Assembly (NCBI RefSeq): GCF_959029255.1
Contig: NZ_CAUFUE010000004.1
Location: forward strand, 150,647 to 214,646
DNA from: an uncultured Bacteroides sp.
GTDB taxonomy: Bacteria > Bacteroidota > Bacteroidia > Bacteroidales > Bacteroidaceae
Direction: 5' to 3'
DNA length: 64,000 bases
Every line of letters starts with the position of its first letter. Within the stretch, counting starts at the first letter, position 1. The translations under genes were made by a program, and so were the position numbers. Below, one piece after another: positions 62,900 to 64,000 of this stretch. Under the pieces are notes generated by a model. The model had not been told where the DNA came from. It saw only the letters and a program-made list of their open reading frames with translations, and searched no databases.

Positions 62900-63114
62900 C
62901 AAGTTTCGCAAGCTCAACTTTTACAGTTGACAAGGGACAAGGAATAAATTGACAAGGAAAGAATGTCAGCTGAACAATGGGAATAGGATGTGTGAGAATC
63001 ATTTTCGATACTTTCCCCCTTGTCAACTCATTTACTAACACCTTGTCAACTCGTTCCCTTGTCAACTTGTTCTCTTGTTCCCTTGTCAACTAACAAGTTG
63101 AGCTTGCGAAACTT
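62900..63114. repeat. Left copy of a 200-bp TTGACAAGG repeat
   Basis: It begins CAAGTTTCGCAAGCTCAACT and ends AAGTTGAGCTTGCGAAACTT, so its own ends are inverted. Inside are two TTGACAAGG and four CCTTGTCAA boxes. Its 81-bp core (62949-63029) is the inverse of 63826-63906 with one mismatch. Confidence 0.9.
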
Positions 63115-63134
63115 AATAAAACAAAAAAGAAATC

Positions 63135-63749
63135 ATGAACGAATGTAAAATGTCATTGTTCCAAAATCCCATCGCGCCGCAACGAAACCCGCAGGGACAA
63201 ACCCTGAAAGCCGCTACGCTGACACCTGCCATGGAGGTGTCGCCTGCCGAAGTATACCAACTCATCACCTGCAACGAACCGCTGCGCCTCGCCACCTCGC
63301 GAGTGCGAAACGCCGCTGACATACGTGCTGCCAAAGCCGCCCTGCTGCCCTACGTCACCCCCTGCGGTGTCTTCACACGCCGCAACTGCCATTCGCTGCT
63401 GAAGCCCTCCGGATTGGTAGTAGTGGACATCGACCACCTGGACTCCCTCCAGGAAGCCGAACGGATGCGCCGGACACTCTTCGACGACCCTTTCCTATGC
63501 CCCGTGCTCTGTTTCATCAGTCCCGGCGGACGGGGCGTGAAAGCTTTTGTGCCTTATCGCCCGGAACACACCGCCAACACCGCGCAAGATGCGGCGGAAA
63601 ACATGTACTGGGCGATGAATTACGTGGAAATGGCCTACAGAGACGATACCCAAGACAGACCTAGTGGCAAAGGTGTAGACACTTCGGGCAAAGACATCGT
63701 ACGCGCCTGTTTCCTCTGTCACGACCCGGAGGCTTTGCTCAGAAAATAA
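63135..63749 (+). CDS. VirE N-terminal / BT4734-BF3469-type protein
   Basis: 204 aa. LVVVDIDHLDSLQEAERMRR, CFISPGGRGVKAFVPYR and DDTQDRPSGKGVDTSGKDIV with RACFLCHDP match the VirE-N/BT4734 domain, related to archaeo-eukaryotic primase-polymerase cores (acidic DID, then His/Arg positions). These proteins usually pair with a DUF3987/VirE ATPase; the next ORF starts at 63986 beyond the window. It stands alone between two inverted 200-bp repeats. More G+C-rich than the glycan operon. Confidence 0.85.
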   Translation: MNECKMSLFQNPIAPQRNPQGQTLKAATLTPAMEVSPAEVYQLITCNEPLRLATSRVRNAADIRAAKAALLPYVTPCGVFTRRNCHSLLKPSGLVVVDIDHLDSLQEAERMRRTLFDDPFLCPVLCFISPGGRGVKAFVPYRPEHTANTAQDAAENMYWAMNYVEMAYRDDTQDRPSGKGVDTSGKDIVRACFLCHDPEALLRK

Positions 63750-63755
63750 ATCACT

Positions 63756-63954
63756 CAAGTTTCGCAAGCGAAACTTATTAGTTGACAAGGGAACAAGGAA
63801 ATAAGTTGACAAGGTATCAGTAGACGAGTTGACAAGGGGGAAAGTATCGAAAATGATTCTCACACATCCTATTCCCATTGTTCGGCTGACATTCTTTCCT
63901 TGTCAACTTGTTCCTTGTTTCCTTGTCAACTAATAAGTTTCGCTTGCGAAACTT
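63756..63954. repeat. Right copy of the 200-bp TTGACAAGG repeat, inverted
   Basis: CAAGTTTCGCAAGCGAAACT opens it and AAGTTTCGCTTGCGAAACTT closes it. Three TTGACAAGG boxes face two CCTTGTCAA boxes. Its core 63826-63906 is the reverse complement of the left core apart from one base; the left copy has one extra box unit. Confidence 0.9.
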
Positions 63955-63985
63955 AAATAACTTTATAAATCATAAATCAAAAAAC

Positions 63986-64000
63986 ATGTTTGAATCATTA
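63986..64000 (+). CDS. Start of a further gene, cut by the window edge
   Basis: ATG at 63986 followed by TTTGAATCATTA (MFESL). It directly follows the right repeat, where a DUF3987/VirE-type partner would be expected. Only five codons are visible. Confidence 0.3.

Noticed and set aside
62889..63089. 66-codon minus ORF in the left repeat (and its twin in the right repeat)
   Set aside because: The ORFs exist only because the repeat units are open; they change frame with box number.
62900..63954. TTGACA boxes as sigma-70 -35 elements
   Set aside because: Bacteroides promoters use TTTG/TAnnTTTG; the boxes occur in both directions without matching -7 elements.

Overview
The window reads as a chromosomal segment of a gut Bacteroides. 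It has SusC/SusD, hybrid two-component systems (HTCS), serine-type sulfatases, fimbrillin-type lipoproteins, methylmalonyl-CoA mutase mutAB and promoters of the Bacteroides type (-33 TTTG, -7 TAnnTTTG) with few Shine-Dalgarno sites. The species cannot be named from the sequence alone. No rRNA, tRNA, insertion sequence or CRISPR array was recognised.

Layout. 0-5 kb: the end of a serine dehydratase-alpha/UPF0597-type gene, a PCMD lipoprotein plus beta-barrel pair, and a divergent calycin-like/DUF4925-type pair. 5-11 kb: housekeeping genes (aroC, a Fic protein, an M20 dipeptidase, topB). 11-47 kb: a large polysaccharide utilisation locus (PUL). 47-54 kb: mutB, mutA and an AspT/YidE-type transporter. 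53.7-57 kb: accessory DNA with an XRE - ImmA/IrrE protease - PIN operon and an A+T-rich secreted-toxin-like zinc metallopeptidase. 57-62.8 kb: a glycan-assembly operon read leftwards (GT32, Wzy-like, GT2, GT-B, GT4, small winged helix) headed by a frameshifted XRE gene. 62.9-64 kb: a VirE-N/BT4734-type gene held between two inverted copies of a 200-bp repeat.

The PUL looks built for a sulfated, uronic-acid-containing glycan, most likely a glycosaminoglycan. It has three heparinase II/III-superfamily lyases (DUF4962 type), one PL8-like lyase, three Ser-type sulfatases and two GH88 unsaturated glucuronyl hydrolases, with SusCD for uptake and two tandem paralogous HTCS for control. SusD and several enzymes have lipoprotein or Sec signals. 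Surface lyases would release oligosaccharides, SusCD would import them, and periplasmic sulfatases and GH88 would finish degradation while HTCS sense the products. A fimbrillin-like module (DUF3575 plus two DUF6562-type lipoproteins) sits in the middle of the PUL. No sulfatase-maturing enzyme (anSME) is in the window.

The most interesting non-coding signals are: GAAAG boxes repeating at about 21 bp before four PUL transcription units and set in nearly the same helical phase to the -7 box; a separate perfect 21-bp-period repeat before the PL8-like gene; three unrelated-sequence arrays with the same 21-22 bp period and hairpin architecture; a TGGCAAAA operator set on the XRE-ImmA-PIN promoter; and the inverted repeats around the VirE-N gene.
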